From: JBFXDI01 sp050181295 | Lineage (GTDB): Bacteria > Pseudomonadota > Alphaproteobacteria > Rhizobiales > Aestuariivirgaceae | Length of the DNA stretch: 41,117 nt | Reading direction: 5' to 3' | NCBI GenBank assembly: GCA_050181295.1 | Contig: JBFXDI010000020.1 | Span: 1 to 41,117, forward strand | Part shown: positions 19,475-27,136 of the stretch, one piece after another | Layout: each line of letters opens with the position of its first letter | Position numbering within the stretch: position 1 is the stretch's first letter | Translations under genes and position numbers: made by a program | The notes under the pieces: model-generated | The model's input: the letters and a program-made list of their open reading frames with translations, nothing else | The model's database searches: none | Told to the model about the DNA's origin: nothing

Positions 19475-19498
19475 ACATACTAGACTAAGGTAGTATGT
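19475..19498. promoter_or_regulatory. Inverted repeat in a divergent promoter region
   Basis: ACATACTA-N8-TAGTATGT is a perfect 8-bp inverted repeat, 24 bp overall, lying between the DUF1499 gene and the DUF1097 gene that diverges from it. Symmetry, AT content and location fit an operator for a dimeric regulator. I cannot name the regulator and none is encoded beside it. Confidence 0.5.
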
Positions 19499-19632
19499 GA
19501 TTCGCGGCAGGATTGGGGATGCCGCGGCGAGACAATCAGCCCTTTGAGAGGCGCTCTGTCCGCAGCCGGCGTAGCCGGATCTCCTCCGTCCTAGCGCAGG
19601 GGCACGGAACTCTCGTTCCAGGAGGAATGGTC

Positions 19633-20160
19633 ATGGATCTCGTCACGGCGCTTGCAATTGTCATCGGCGTTATGGGTGGTCTCGCCACGTGGCTTGTACT
19701 GGGCCCGCTTGCGGTGCTCGCCCTCCAGATCTGGGCAATCTTCATCGCCTGGGGATGCTTCTACCATTGCGGCGGAGGCGAAACGGGTCTCAAAAACACG
19801 ATCGTCTGCGGCATCTGGGGCGCGGTCTGCGCCAGCGTGGCGCTGATGCTCGTGACCACCCTTGCCGGAAGCATGGGCGTAGCGGTGGCGGCCGGCATTC
19901 TCGTCGGCATCACCGTCGCCATCATGATTCTCGGCTCCAAGGCCGCGATGCTCAGCACCATTCCGGCAGCAGTCTACGGCTACGCCTCGACGGCCGCCTA
20001 TGCGCTGCTTTCGGGCGTGGCGCTCGGCGAGCCCGCAGCGGTGATCAAGGCAATGCTCATTGTCGTCGCGTCGCTGATCGTGGGCGCGGTGCTCGGCTAT
20101 ATCTCGCAGAAGATCGCCGTGGGCCTGTCGCAGAAGGCGGTGACGACCGCGAAGGTCTAG
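19633..20160 (+). CDS. DUF1097-like inner-membrane protein
   Basis: This 175-residue protein is very hydrophobic, with about five or six membrane segments and small Gly/Ala-rich helices, like the DUF1097 (YcdZ) group of inner-membrane proteins. The start is the ATG at 19633, seven bases after AGGAGG (19620-19625); an ATG at 19627 is too close to that site. A short hairpin GGAAC-N4-GTTCC (19606-19619) sits directly before the Shine-Dalgarno and might affect translation. The gene ends inside the first base of a palindromic repeat. Function is unknown; family call is moderate. Confidence 0.72.
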   Translation: MDLVTALAIVIGVMGGLATWLVLGPLAVLALQIWAIFIAWGCFYHCGGGETGLKNTIVCGIWGAVCASVALMLVTTLAGSMGVAVAAGILVGITVAIMILGSKAAMLSTIPAAVYGYASTAAYALLSGVALGEPAAVIKAMLIVVASLIVGAVLGYISQKIAVGLSQKAVTTAKV

Positions 20161-20208
20161 AGCATGATCCGGAAAAGTGTGAAGCCCTTTTCCGACAAGA
20201 TCATGCTC
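20160..20208. repeat. Palindromic intergenic repeat (GAGCATGAT type)
   Basis: GAGCATGAT at the left end pairs with ATCATGCTC at the right, and CGGAAAAG with CTTTTCCG within. The pattern matches a palindrome I know from many Rhizobiales intergenic regions. Its first base is the last base of the stop codon of the preceding gene. It may serve as a 3' stem. Confidence 0.75.
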
Positions 20209-20221
20209 AACTGATTGGAAG

Positions 20222-20270
20222 CGATCACGTTCATCCAGCTGGCTTGATTCAGCCAGCTGGATCGTGATCG
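20222..20270. repeat. Second palindrome, nested hairpin
   Basis: Outer arms CGATCACG/CGTGATCG enclose inner arms ATCCAGCTGGCT/AGCCAGCTGGAT with loop TGATTC; only a three-base bulge (TTC) breaks the 20-bp symmetry. It follows the GAGCATGAT repeat by 13 bases, so the two may form one composite element. Confidence 0.7.
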
Positions 20271-20279
20271 AGCGTTTGG

Positions 20280-20303
20280 AGGGGTGCGCGGCGGCGCACC
20301 CCT
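20280..20303. terminator. GC-rich hairpin between convergent genes
   Basis: Stem AGGGGTGCGC/GCGCACCCCT with a four-base loop lies a few bases beyond the EamA stop and is followed by TTCC on the plus strand. It can act as a modest bidirectional terminator for the DUF1097 and EamA genes. Confidence 0.55.
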
Positions 20304-20307
20304 TTCC

Positions 20308-20751
20308 TCAGAGCCTCACCGCCAGCAGCGCCGCGCCGCCGGCGATGAGAACCACGCCCAGCCAGTTGAGCGTCGACAGACGCTCTCCCAGGAATACAAC
20401 GCCGAAGATCGCGACCAGCACAATGCTGAGCTTGTCGACGGGCGCCACCTGCGAGGCGTTGCCGGCCTGAAGCGCCCGGAAGTAACAGATCCAGGAGGCG
20501 CCGGTGGCAAGGCCCGAGAGCCCGAGGAAGGCGTAGGTTCTGCCCGAGATCGCGCGGAAGTCCTGAAACTCTCCCAGGGCCAGAAGAATGAAGCCGAGCA
20601 CCAGCAGGATCACGATGGTGCGGATGAAGGTCGCGAAATCGGCGTTGACACTCTCGACGCCGACCTTCGCGAAGATGGCGGTGAGCGCCGCGAAGAGCGC
20701 CGAAAGAAGTGCCCAGAACTGCCAGCTTGCGGTCACGTCCTGCGGCTCCAT
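20308..20751 (-). CDS. Half-size EamA/DMT family transporter
   Basis: This 147-residue protein holds a single EamA domain with about four or five membrane helices (residues 10-145), including the family end segment PVDKLSIVLVAIFGVVFLGERLSTLNWLGVVLIAGGAALLA. Full EamA proteins have two such domains; single-domain forms are thought to dimerise, as EmrE does. The ATG at 20751 overlaps the end of the upstream MFS gene by 19 bases, so the two are probably cotranscribed and coupled. Upstream sequence in the same frame is only a shadow of the MFS gene. Substrate unknown. Confidence 0.88.
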   Translation of the reverse strand: MEPQDVTASWQFWALLSALFAALTAIFAKVGVESVNADFATFIRTIVILLVLGFILLALGEFQDFRAISGRTYAFLGLSGLATGASWICYFRALQAGNASQVAPVDKLSIVLVAIFGVVFLGERLSTLNWLGVVLIAGGAALLAVRL

Positions 20752-21917
20752 GCGTGTGACGCGGCAGCCGCCAGGCTGGCGGCCGCCATGTACCAGAAGA
20801 CGGCCAGCGGGAAGTCGGACTGGATCGTTCCCACGAACTGCGACGCGCCGGCGCCCAGCCCCATCTGCAGGAAGCCGGCAAGCCCCGCCGCGGCGCCGAC
20901 CATTGTCATATCCACGCTGATCGCGCCTGCGGTGCCGTTGGGGATGGTCAGGCCGTTGCCGAAGGCCGCCACCATCATGGGCAGAAAGAGGCTGGCAGGC
21001 GACAGGAGGCCCACGAGCGCTCCGAAGAGGCAGGACAGGCCGCCCGCCAGGGTGAGCATGTTGCCGATCGTGATCATGCGGTCGATGCCGACGGCCTGTG
21101 AGTAGCGGCCCGTGAGATAGTTGCCGGACATGTACCCGAACGAGATGAGCAGGAACCACAGGCCGTATTCAAGCGGCGTGCGTCCAAGGAGTTCGATGGT
21201 GACGAAGGGCGCGCCGGCCAGGAAGCTGAAGAACACGCTGCTCGCCAGCCCCAGCGTCAGCGCGTAGCCGCGGAAGCGCCGCAGCCTCAGCAGGTGGATG
21301 AAGTTCCGGAGCGACAGGAGCGGCGTCCGTGAAAGGGAAAGGTTGGTCTCGGGAAGGCCCATCCAGGCGGCCGCCAGCACGATGCCTCCCAGGGCGGTGA
21401 GGACCCAGAAGCTCGCCCGCCAACTCGCCACCATATCGAGCAGGCCCCCGAGCGAGGGTGCGATCATGGGCGCGAGCACGAAGGCCATGGTGATGTAGCC
21501 GATGACGCTCGCCGATTTGTCCCGGTCGTAGAGATCCCGCACGATGGTGCGCGCCAGCACGATGCCCGCCGCGCCTCCCATGGCCTGCACAAGGCGCGCC
21601 GCGATGAGCATGTGGATCGAGGTGGCGAGCGCCGCCGCGAGATTGGAGACGACGAAGAGGGAGAGGCCGGCCAGCACCAGCGGCCGCCGTCCATAGCGGT
21701 CGGAAAGCGGACCGTAGAAGAGCTGGCAGACCGCCATGCCGACGAGATAGAGCGTCAGCGTGAGCTGGACCGTGCCGTGCGAGGCCTCGAACTCGCGCTG
21801 GAGGCCGGGCATCGAGGGAATGAAGATGTTGAGCGCCAGCGGCCCCACCGCGCTCATGGCTATGAGGAGCGCGAAGAGAGCAGGTCCGGGGATGGGACGG
21901 GAAGACGAGTCGGACAT
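20733..21917 (-). CDS. Bcr/CflA-type multidrug efflux MFS transporter
   Basis: This 394-residue major facilitator has twelve predicted membrane helices and the Bcr/CflA pattern: an early P-x-x-P segment (NIFIPSMPGLQREFEAS), motif A (YGPLSDRYGRRPLVLAGLSLF) between helices 2 and 3, and RLVQAMGGAAGIVLARTIVRDLYD in helix 4/5 as in drug/H+ antiporters. It should export small molecules or drugs across the inner membrane with the proton gradient. I chose the ATG at 21917 (MSDSSSRPIPGPA); the longer frame upstream lies in repeat-like intergenic DNA. The gene shares its 3' end with the half-size EamA gene. Confidence 0.92.
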   Translation of the reverse strand: MSDSSSRPIPGPALFALLIAMSAVGPLALNIFIPSMPGLQREFEASHGTVQLTLTLYLVGMAVCQLFYGPLSDRYGRRPLVLAGLSLFVVSNLAAALATSIHMLIAARLVQAMGGAAGIVLARTIVRDLYDRDKSASVIGYITMAFVLAPMIAPSLGGLLDMVASWRASFWVLTALGGIVLAAAWMGLPETNLSLSRTPLLSLRNFIHLLRLRRFRGYALTLGLASSVFFSFLAGAPFVTIELLGRTPLEYGLWFLLISFGYMSGNYLTGRYSQAVGIDRMITIGNMLTLAGGLSCLFGALVGLLSPASLFLPMMVAAFGNGLTIPNGTAGAISVDMTMVGAAAGLAGFLQMGLGAGASQFVGTIQSDFPLAVFWYMAAASLAAAASHAWSRRT

Positions 21918-22143
21918 CGGCGGCGCACCATAGGGCGCGCCGGCGAGAAAAGAAAAGCGGCAATGCTTTCGGCAACGGACTGACCCGCGCCCAGCGCAGG
22001 TCCGGGAACCGCCCTCTCTCCCGGGGCGGGTGAAAGGGTAGGTAAGGGGAAACGCCTGTGCTGTCCTGGAGCGCCTCGAAAGGGATCTTGCCTTCGGAGG
22101 GGGAGATGCCAAGCACGAGGTTTCCAGCTATATCTCGCCCCGC

Positions 22144-23061
22144 ATGACCCCAATCACCGCCGCCGAGGACGTTCGCGCTCCGCTCCGCTCGCCCAGCACG
22201 AAGCGCGGGATCGCGGCCATGCTTTCGGCCGTCATGTTCTTCGCGATCTCGGACGCACTCGCGAAGTGGGCTGGTGAACTGGGCTACAACCCCGTGCTGA
22301 TCGTCTTCTTCCGCTATCTCTTCGGCCTTATTCCGATGTTCGCGGCGATCTCCATTTCCGGCTGGCGGGTGCTCGCGACCCGCAATCCCGGCGGCCACCT
22401 GCTACGCGCGCTCCTTATGTGCAGCTCAGTCTCGCTCTTCTTCTGGGGCCTGCGCTACATGCCGCTGGCGGAGGCCTTCGTGATCGGATTCACGGCGCCC
22501 CTTTTCATCACGGCGCTTTCCTGGCCGGTGCTGGGCGAGCGCGTCGGCCCGCACCGCTGGGCGGCGGTGGCGGCGGGCTTCATCGGCGTTCTGATCGTGC
22601 TCAGGCCGTCAGCAAGCGGCGTCCGGCCGGAAGCGCTGCTCATCGTGGGGGCGGCCTTCACTTACGCGTTCGGCGCGCTTCTCACCCGCAAGGTGGCGCG
22701 GACGGAGCATCCGACCGCGATCTTCACCTATACCACGCTGATCTCGCTTGTCGTTTCGACGCCGGTGGCGATCGCGACCTGGCAACCGCTCTCGAGCGAG
22801 CTTCTCATGGGCTTCGTGGTGCTTGGTCTGGTAGGAGGCCTCGCCCACCTCCTGGTCATCGTCGCCTATTACAACGCGCCCGCGGCCGTGAACGCGCCGC
22901 TGGAATACGTCTCGCTCATCTGGGCGGTGATCCTCGGGTGGGTCGTGTGGCAGGAGAAGGTGGCGCCCGCCACCTGGGCGGGCGCTGCCATCATCATCGG
23001 CGCCGGGCTCTACATCGTTTGGCGCGAGACGCGAGCGATCAAGGCCACTCCTTCGGCGTGA
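22144..23061 (+). CDS. DMT family transporter (two EamA domains)
   Basis: This 305-residue protein has about ten membrane helices in two EamA repeats (about residues 20-150 and 165-297), as in the drug/metabolite exporter family (RhaT/YdcZ-type neighbours). The first half holds YMPLAEAFVIGFTAPLFITALSWPVLGERVG, a typical motif at the end of repeat 1; the second half has NAPLEYVSLIWAVILGWVVWQEK. The ATG at 22144 gives a normal length. The last 23 bases overlap the convergent SDR gene. Substrate is unknown. Confidence 0.92.
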   Translation: MTPITAAEDVRAPLRSPSTKRGIAAMLSAVMFFAISDALAKWAGELGYNPVLIVFFRYLFGLIPMFAAISISGWRVLATRNPGGHLLRALLMCSSVSLFFWGLRYMPLAEAFVIGFTAPLFITALSWPVLGERVGPHRWAAVAAGFIGVLIVLRPSASGVRPEALLIVGAAFTYAFGALLTRKVARTEHPTAIFTYTTLISLVVSTPVAIATWQPLSSELLMGFVVLGLVGGLAHLLVIVAYYNAPAAVNAPLEYVSLIWAVILGWVVWQEKVAPATWAGAAIIIGAGLYIVWRETRAIKATPSA

Positions 23062-23833
23062 CCGTGTAGTTGAGCGGCATGCGGCCGCCGTCCGCGTAGA
23101 TCGTCTGGCCGGTGATGTAGCTCGACTCGTCGGAGGCCAGAAACGCCGCGATCGAGGCGATCTCCTCCGGCTGGCCGACACGGCCGAGCGGCGTGCGCGA
23201 CATGATGCGCTTCTTGGCCTCGGCGTCGTTGGCGACACCCTTCAGCATGTCCGTCATGATGGAGCCGGGGCCGATGGCGTTGACGCGGATGCCATGCGGG
23301 GCGAGCGCCAGCGCGGTCACCGTCGTCAACTGGCGAATGCCGCCCTTCGAGATCGAATAGACGACCTGGCCCGGGATGGCGAGGACGGCGTTCACGGACG
23401 ACATGTTGACGATCGAGCCGGGCTTGCCGCCGGCCTTCACCTGCTCGACCATCTGGCGCGCCACGGCTTGCGCCATCAGGAAGGAGCCCTTGAGGTTGAT
23501 GGCGATCACGCGATCGAAATCGGCCTCCGAGATCTCCAGGAAGTCGCCGGGCGATCCGACGCCGGCGTTGTTCATCAGCACATCGATCTGCTTGTAGGCG
23601 TCAACGGTTGCGGTGACGACGTTGCGCACATCCAGCTTCTTCGACACGTCGCAGGCGACGAACTGGACGTCGCCGCCCTTCGCCTTGATCTTCTTCGCGG
23701 CGGCCTCGCCCGCTTCCTCCTCGACGTCCGCCATGACGACCTTGGCGCCCTCGGCCACGAACCGCTCCGTGATGGCGAGACCCAGCCCCCGGCTGGCGCC
23801 CGTCACGATCGCGATTTTGCCCTTCAACAACAT
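23039..23833 (-). CDS. SDR family oxidoreductase
   Basis: This 264-residue classical short-chain dehydrogenase/reductase has the cofactor loop TGASRGLG (near residue 12), NNAG (near 89), a Ser-Tyr-Lys centre (NMSSVNAVL, then YSISKGG near 157-161) and the PG motif after it. The Asp at the end of the second strand (MADVE) favours NAD over NADP. The last residues, ADGGRMPLNYTV, are family-typical. It follows the ABC ATPase gene by 144 bases in the same direction and could be the last gene of the transporter unit. A GAGAGGGA site precedes the ATG. Substrate is unknown, plausibly a hydroxy acid or secondary alcohol from the transported compound. Confidence 0.92.
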   Translation of the reverse strand: MLLKGKIAIVTGASRGLGLAITERFVAEGAKVVMADVEEEAGEAAAKKIKAKGGDVQFVACDVSKKLDVRNVVTATVDAYKQIDVLMNNAGVGSPGDFLEISEADFDRVIAINLKGSFLMAQAVARQMVEQVKAGGKPGSIVNMSSVNAVLAIPGQVVYSISKGGIRQLTTVTALALAPHGIRVNAIGPGSIMTDMLKGVANDAEAKKRIMSRTPLGRVGQPEEIASIAAFLASDESSYITGQTIYADGGRMPLNYTVTPKEWP

Positions 23834-23977
23834 GCTCGTCCCTCTCTCGATGCTTCAGCTCCGGCGCGCCATTTCCATAGCTTTCGAGCCGGAAGACAAG
23901 TGCGCGTCAGAATGTTCACTGGGTGATCCGGCAAACCGGACCATGACGGTGCAAGAAGACTCAAATCGCGCCTTTAT

Positions 23978-24715
23978 TCAATGCCGCAGAATCTTGCCCA
24001 CGAAATCGCGGGTGCGCTGGGTCTCCGGCGCGTCGAAGATGCGCGAGGGTGGGCCGGTTTCCACGACGGCGCCCTTGTCCATCATCACGACCTTGGAGGC
24101 GACCTCGCGCACGAAAGCCATCTCGTGGCTGACGATCAGCATGGTCATGCCGTCGGCCGCCAGCTCGCGGATGGCATCAAGGACCTCGTTCACTAGCTCG
24201 GGATCGAGAGCGGACGTCACCTCGTCGAGCAGCAGGATCTCGGGCTTCAGCGCCAGCGCCCGCGCAAGCGCCACGCGCTGCTGCTGGCCGCCCGAAAGCT
24301 GATCCGGATAGGCATGGAGCTTGTCGCCGAGGCCCACCTTGGCGAGGAGCCGGCGGGCGTCCGCCTCCACCTCCGCGCGGTCGCGCCCGCGGATACGCAC
24401 GGGCGCGATGGTGACGTTGCGCATCACGTCCATGTTCTGGAACAGGTTGTACTGCTGGAAGACGATGGCCATGCGGTCGCGCGCGGCGCGGAGGCTCGCG
24501 GGCTTGCGGTAGTCGATGGCCTGACCGGCGAGATGCACCACGCCGGCGCTCGGCGCGGTGAGGCCGACGAGGCAGCGCAGCACCGTCGACTTGCCCGAAC
24601 CGGAAGGCCCGATGAGCGCCGCGACCTCGCCCTTGGACAGCGTGAGGTCGACGCCTTTCAGGACCTCAAGCCGGCCGTAGGAGCATTTCAGGTCTTTGAC
24701 TTCGAGGTGATGCAA
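23978..24715 (-). CDS. Polar amino acid ABC transporter, ATP-binding protein
   Basis: This 245-residue ATPase belongs to the HisP/GlnQ group. Walker A GPSGSGKST is near residue 37, Q-loop VFQQYNLFQNMDVMRNVTIAP follows, the signature LSGGQQQRVALARAL is complete, and Walker B LLLDEVTSALDPELV and the switch His (IVSHEM) are present. The start is a TTG at 24715, supported by TGGAG seven bases upstream and by the N terminus MHHLEVKDL. The start lies 50 bases inside the 3' end of the second permease gene, giving strong coupling. It energises the two permeases and the binding protein encoded upstream. Confidence 0.95.
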   Translation of the reverse strand: MHHLEVKDLKCSYGRLEVLKGVDLTLSKGEVAALIGPSGSGKSTVLRCLVGLTAPSAGVVHLAGQAIDYRKPASLRAARDRMAIVFQQYNLFQNMDVMRNVTIAPVRIRGRDRAEVEADARRLLAKVGLGDKLHAYPDQLSGGQQQRVALARALALKPEILLLDEVTSALDPELVNEVLDAIRELAADGMTMLIVSHEMAFVREVASKVVMMDKGAVVETGPPSRIFDAPETQRTRDFVGKILRH

Positions 24716-25382
24716 GCCGAGTCTCCAGCCACGCGCCGAGGCGCGCGAGAGGGTAGGACATTAGGAAGTACATGAGGAAGATGATGCCGTAGACAAGAAG
24801 CGCCGAAAGCCCACGATCGTTCAGAATCTTGCCGACCTTGGCGAGCTCCATGACGCCGATCTGGGAAACGAGCGCTGAGTCCTTGATGAAGCTCACCATG
24901 AAGACCACGGCCGGCGGCAGGATAACCGGCCAGGCCTGCGGCACGACGACCTGGGTGAGCGTCTGCCAGCGCGAGAAGTTCATGGCGGAGGCCGCCTCGA
25001 TCTGCTGGCGCGGCACCGACTCCAGCCCGCCGCGTATGATTTCAGAGATATAGGCGGTGGAGAAGAGGCAGATGGCGACGAGCGCGATGGCGAGCAGCGA
25101 GGCGTCGGCGGTGATCGCCTGCATGAAGAAGAGCACAAGATAGAGGACGACAAGGAAGGGGACGCGCCGGAAGATCTCTACATAGGCGATGGCGGCCAGG
25201 CGCAAGGGAAAGGCCAGCACACCGGGCGTCTGGCGGAGGAAAACGATCACCGTGCCGAAGAGGAAGCCGGCGGCGCAGCCGACGAGCGTGACGAGCAGCG
25301 TCATGGCGGCGCCCTGGAGCAGCAGCATGAGCGTGTAGTACTCGAAGAAGCGCGGCAGCTCGTTCAGGAGGCGCTCGAGCAT
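24666..25382 (-). CDS. Polar amino acid ABC transporter, permease 2
   Basis: This 238-residue HisM/GlnP-type permease has about five membrane helices. The EAA-type loop that contacts the ATPase is visible as ISEIIRGGLESVPRQQIEAASAMNFSRWQTLTQVVVPQA (about 115-150). It starts one base into the stop of the first permease (TGATG) and overlaps the ATPase gene by 50 bases. Two permeases with a single ATPase are the usual form for polar amino acid importers. Confidence 0.94.
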   Translation of the reverse strand: MLERLLNELPRFFEYYTLMLLLQGAAMTLLVTLVGCAAGFLFGTVIVFLRQTPGVLAFPLRLAAIAYVEIFRRVPFLVVLYLVLFFMQAITADASLLAIALVAICLFSTAYISEIIRGGLESVPRQQIEAASAMNFSRWQTLTQVVVPQAWPVILPPAVVFMVSFIKDSALVSQIGVMELAKVGKILNDRGLSALLVYGIIFLMYFLMSYPLARLGAWLETRLASPRSQRPEMLLRPA

Positions 25383-26059
25383 CAGAACACCTTCGCCTTG
25401 ACCCGGAAGGCGAGGCGGCCGACCAGCGCCAGCGACAGGCTCGCGATGAAGGTGAGCACGATGTAGATCGCGGCCACCAGCACGAACATCTCGAGCCAGC
25501 GGTAGTTCTCGGTAGAGATGTTGATGGCCTGGCCCGTCAGCTCGTTCACCCCGAAGATGGCGCCGATCGAGGTTCCCATCACCATGATGACGATGAAGAA
25601 ATTGGCGAGCGCGGGATAGATGGCGCGCGCGATGTGGGGCACGATCACGTAGCGGATCTGCTGCCAGCGGGAGAAGCCGAGAACCTCGGCGGCCTCGAGC
25701 TCGGCCCTGCGGGTGGAGATGAAGCCCGCGCGCATGATCTCGGTCAGATAGGCGCCGGCATTGAGCGTGAGCCCGATCAGCACGCAGGTATAGGACGACA
25801 GCCGGACGCCGAGCTCGGGCAGGCCGAAATAGAGGAAGTAGATCTGGATGAGAGCCGGGGTGTTGGTGAAGAGCACCACGTAGGCGCCCGCGATCCTCCG
25901 CGCGATGGCGCCGCCATAGGTCTTGGCGGCGGCGCCCGCAAGTCCGATGAGGGCGGCGCCCCAGAAGGTGAGAATGCCGAGCTGCAGCGTCAGCACCGCC
26001 CCTTCCAGCAGCTCGGGCAGGCGGTCGAGCGCGACGCCGAACTGGAACGTGTAGTTCAT
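25382..26059 (-). CDS. Polar amino acid ABC transporter, permease 1
   Basis: This 225-residue HisQ/GlnP-type permease has five predicted membrane helices and the cytoplasmic loop LTEIMRAGFISTRRAELEAAEVLGFSRWQQIRYVIVPH (about 108-145) that docks with the ATP-binding subunit. It lies 81 bases after the binding-protein gene, with a strong stem-loop in the gap, and overlaps permease 2 by one base. The pair would form the heterodimeric channel of a polar amino acid importer. Confidence 0.94.
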   Translation of the reverse strand: MNYTFQFGVALDRLPELLEGAVLTLQLGILTFWGAALIGLAGAAAKTYGGAIARRIAGAYVVLFTNTPALIQIYFLYFGLPELGVRLSSYTCVLIGLTLNAGAYLTEIMRAGFISTRRAELEAAEVLGFSRWQQIRYVIVPHIARAIYPALANFFIVIMVMGTSIGAIFGVNELTGQAINISTENYRWLEMFVLVAAIYIVLTFIASLSLALVGRLAFRVKAKVF

Positions 26060-26095
26060 CTCACCGCGTCATGCCGTGCATTCGGGACCAAAGAA

Positions 26096-26120
26096 GATGG
26101 CCGGGACGGACCCGGCCATC
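26096..26120. promoter_or_regulatory. Intra-operon stem-loop between binding-protein and permease genes
   Basis: GATGGCCGGG/CCCGGCCATC is a perfect 10-bp stem with a 5-base loop. It lies 21 bases after the binding-protein stop and has no T-run. In such operons a stem here is known to stabilise the upstream message or partly end transcription, so the binding protein is made in excess. Confidence 0.65.
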
Positions 26121-26140
26121 AGCATAGGGCAGGAGCCGGA

Positions 26141-26950
26141 TCAGAAATACGGGGTGGGTGTGACCTTCACCAGCATGGGCGCGCCGTACCACTTCTCCCA
26201 CGCCTCGTTCACGGCATTGCTGGAATGAAGGTTGTAGAGAATGATGTTGAGCACGTCGCGCAGCGGATAGTTGCCGCGGCCGACGCCGATGGCGCAGTAG
26301 GCCACGTCGATCGGATCGGGAAGCACCTTCCACTTCACGTCGGTGTGGCTCTTGGTGTGGCCCATGAAGAAGTCGATGTTCTCCACGATGGCGTCGGCGC
26401 GCCCCTGGGCGACGAGCCGGACCGTGTCGGCGATCGAGTCCGTGAGCTCCAGCTTGGCGTTCGGGAGGTTCTCCTTGGTCCAGTCGACGGTCCAGTTGCC
26501 GCGCATGTTGGCGAGCGTGTACTTGCCGTCGTTGAAATCCTTCCAGCTCTTGGCATCGACCTTCTCGGTCGTCAGCACCGCCAGCACCTCGGTATGGAGC
26601 GGCACGGTGTATTCGATGAGCTTGGCGCGCTCGGAATTACGGGTGAGGGCTCCCAGTGAAATGTCGATCTTGTCGGCGACGAGGAAGGGAACGCGCTGCG
26701 CGGTCTCGGTCGGCACGAACTCGGCCTTCACTTTGAGCGCCTCGGCGATCTTGTTGCCGATGTCGATGTCGAAACCCTGCATCTGATTGTCGGCGCCCGG
26801 CGAGCTCATGGGCGGGAAGTTGGGGTTGATGCCGATACGGATCACCCCGTCCTTGATGATGTCGTCCAGGGACTTGGCCTGGGCCATCGAGAAGAACGCC
26901 GCGCAGGCGGCCGTCACGGCGACCATGCGCAGGGCAAGTTTGTTGAGCAT
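26141..26950 (-). CDS. Periplasmic amino acid-binding protein (SBP family 3)
   Basis: This 269-residue protein has a cleavable signal peptide (about residues 1-25, cut likely after MAQA before KSLDD) and a family 3 solute-binding domain. Family features include GVIRIGINPNFPPMS near the mature start, GFDIDIGNKIAEALKVK, and IDISLGALTRNSERAKLIEYTVPLHTE. It lacks a lipobox Cys, so it is free in the periplasm. The Asp/Arg pair that holds the amino acid's backbone is expected; the Arg in NSERAK region is present, which supports an alpha-amino acid ligand. It is the first gene of the transporter unit, downstream of GntR and a candidate GntR operator (27108-27124). Ligand is unknown. Confidence 0.93.
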   Translation of the reverse strand: MLNKLALRMVAVTAACAAFFSMAQAKSLDDIIKDGVIRIGINPNFPPMSSPGADNQMQGFDIDIGNKIAEALKVKAEFVPTETAQRVPFLVADKIDISLGALTRNSERAKLIEYTVPLHTEVLAVLTTEKVDAKSWKDFNDGKYTLANMRGNWTVDWTKENLPNAKLELTDSIADTVRLVAQGRADAIVENIDFFMGHTKSHTDVKWKVLPDPIDVAYCAIGVGRGNYPLRDVLNIILYNLHSSNAVNEAWEKWYGAPMLVKVTPTPYF

Positions 26951-27107
26951 GAGCTGGATCTCCCTGTTCGGCGCGCTTCTTTGACGGCGCCGTCGCTCCC
27001 TCTTGCGAGACGAACCTTCCTGAAAAAGGACGCGGCCGGAGAGCCCGAAATTCGTCCGTCTCAGGAACGATGTTGGACAAGCGCCTCGGCTAAGTCAACC
27101 ATCCTGC

Positions 27108-27124
27108 ATACTTGCTGTCTACAA
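27108..27124. promoter_or_regulatory. Candidate GntR operator, copy B (before the ABC transporter)
   Basis: ATACTTGCTGTCTACAA matches copy A at 30991-31007 (ATACTTGTTGTCGACAA) at 15 of 17 positions, same strand. The dyad is TTG(C/T)-N5-ACAA. It lies about 160 bases before the binding-protein ATG and beside the gntR 3' end. Regulation by the adjacent GntR protein is inferred. Confidence 0.6.
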
Positions 27125-27136
27125 AATTGATCGCGC

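Noticed and set aside
21918..22143. Possible small gene or regulatory RNA between MFS and DMT genes
   Set aside because: The stretch resembles a C-rich, G-rich intergenic repeat (CTCTCCCGGGGCGGG and GGTAGGTAAGGGG). I found no promoter or terminator pattern that supports an RNA gene.
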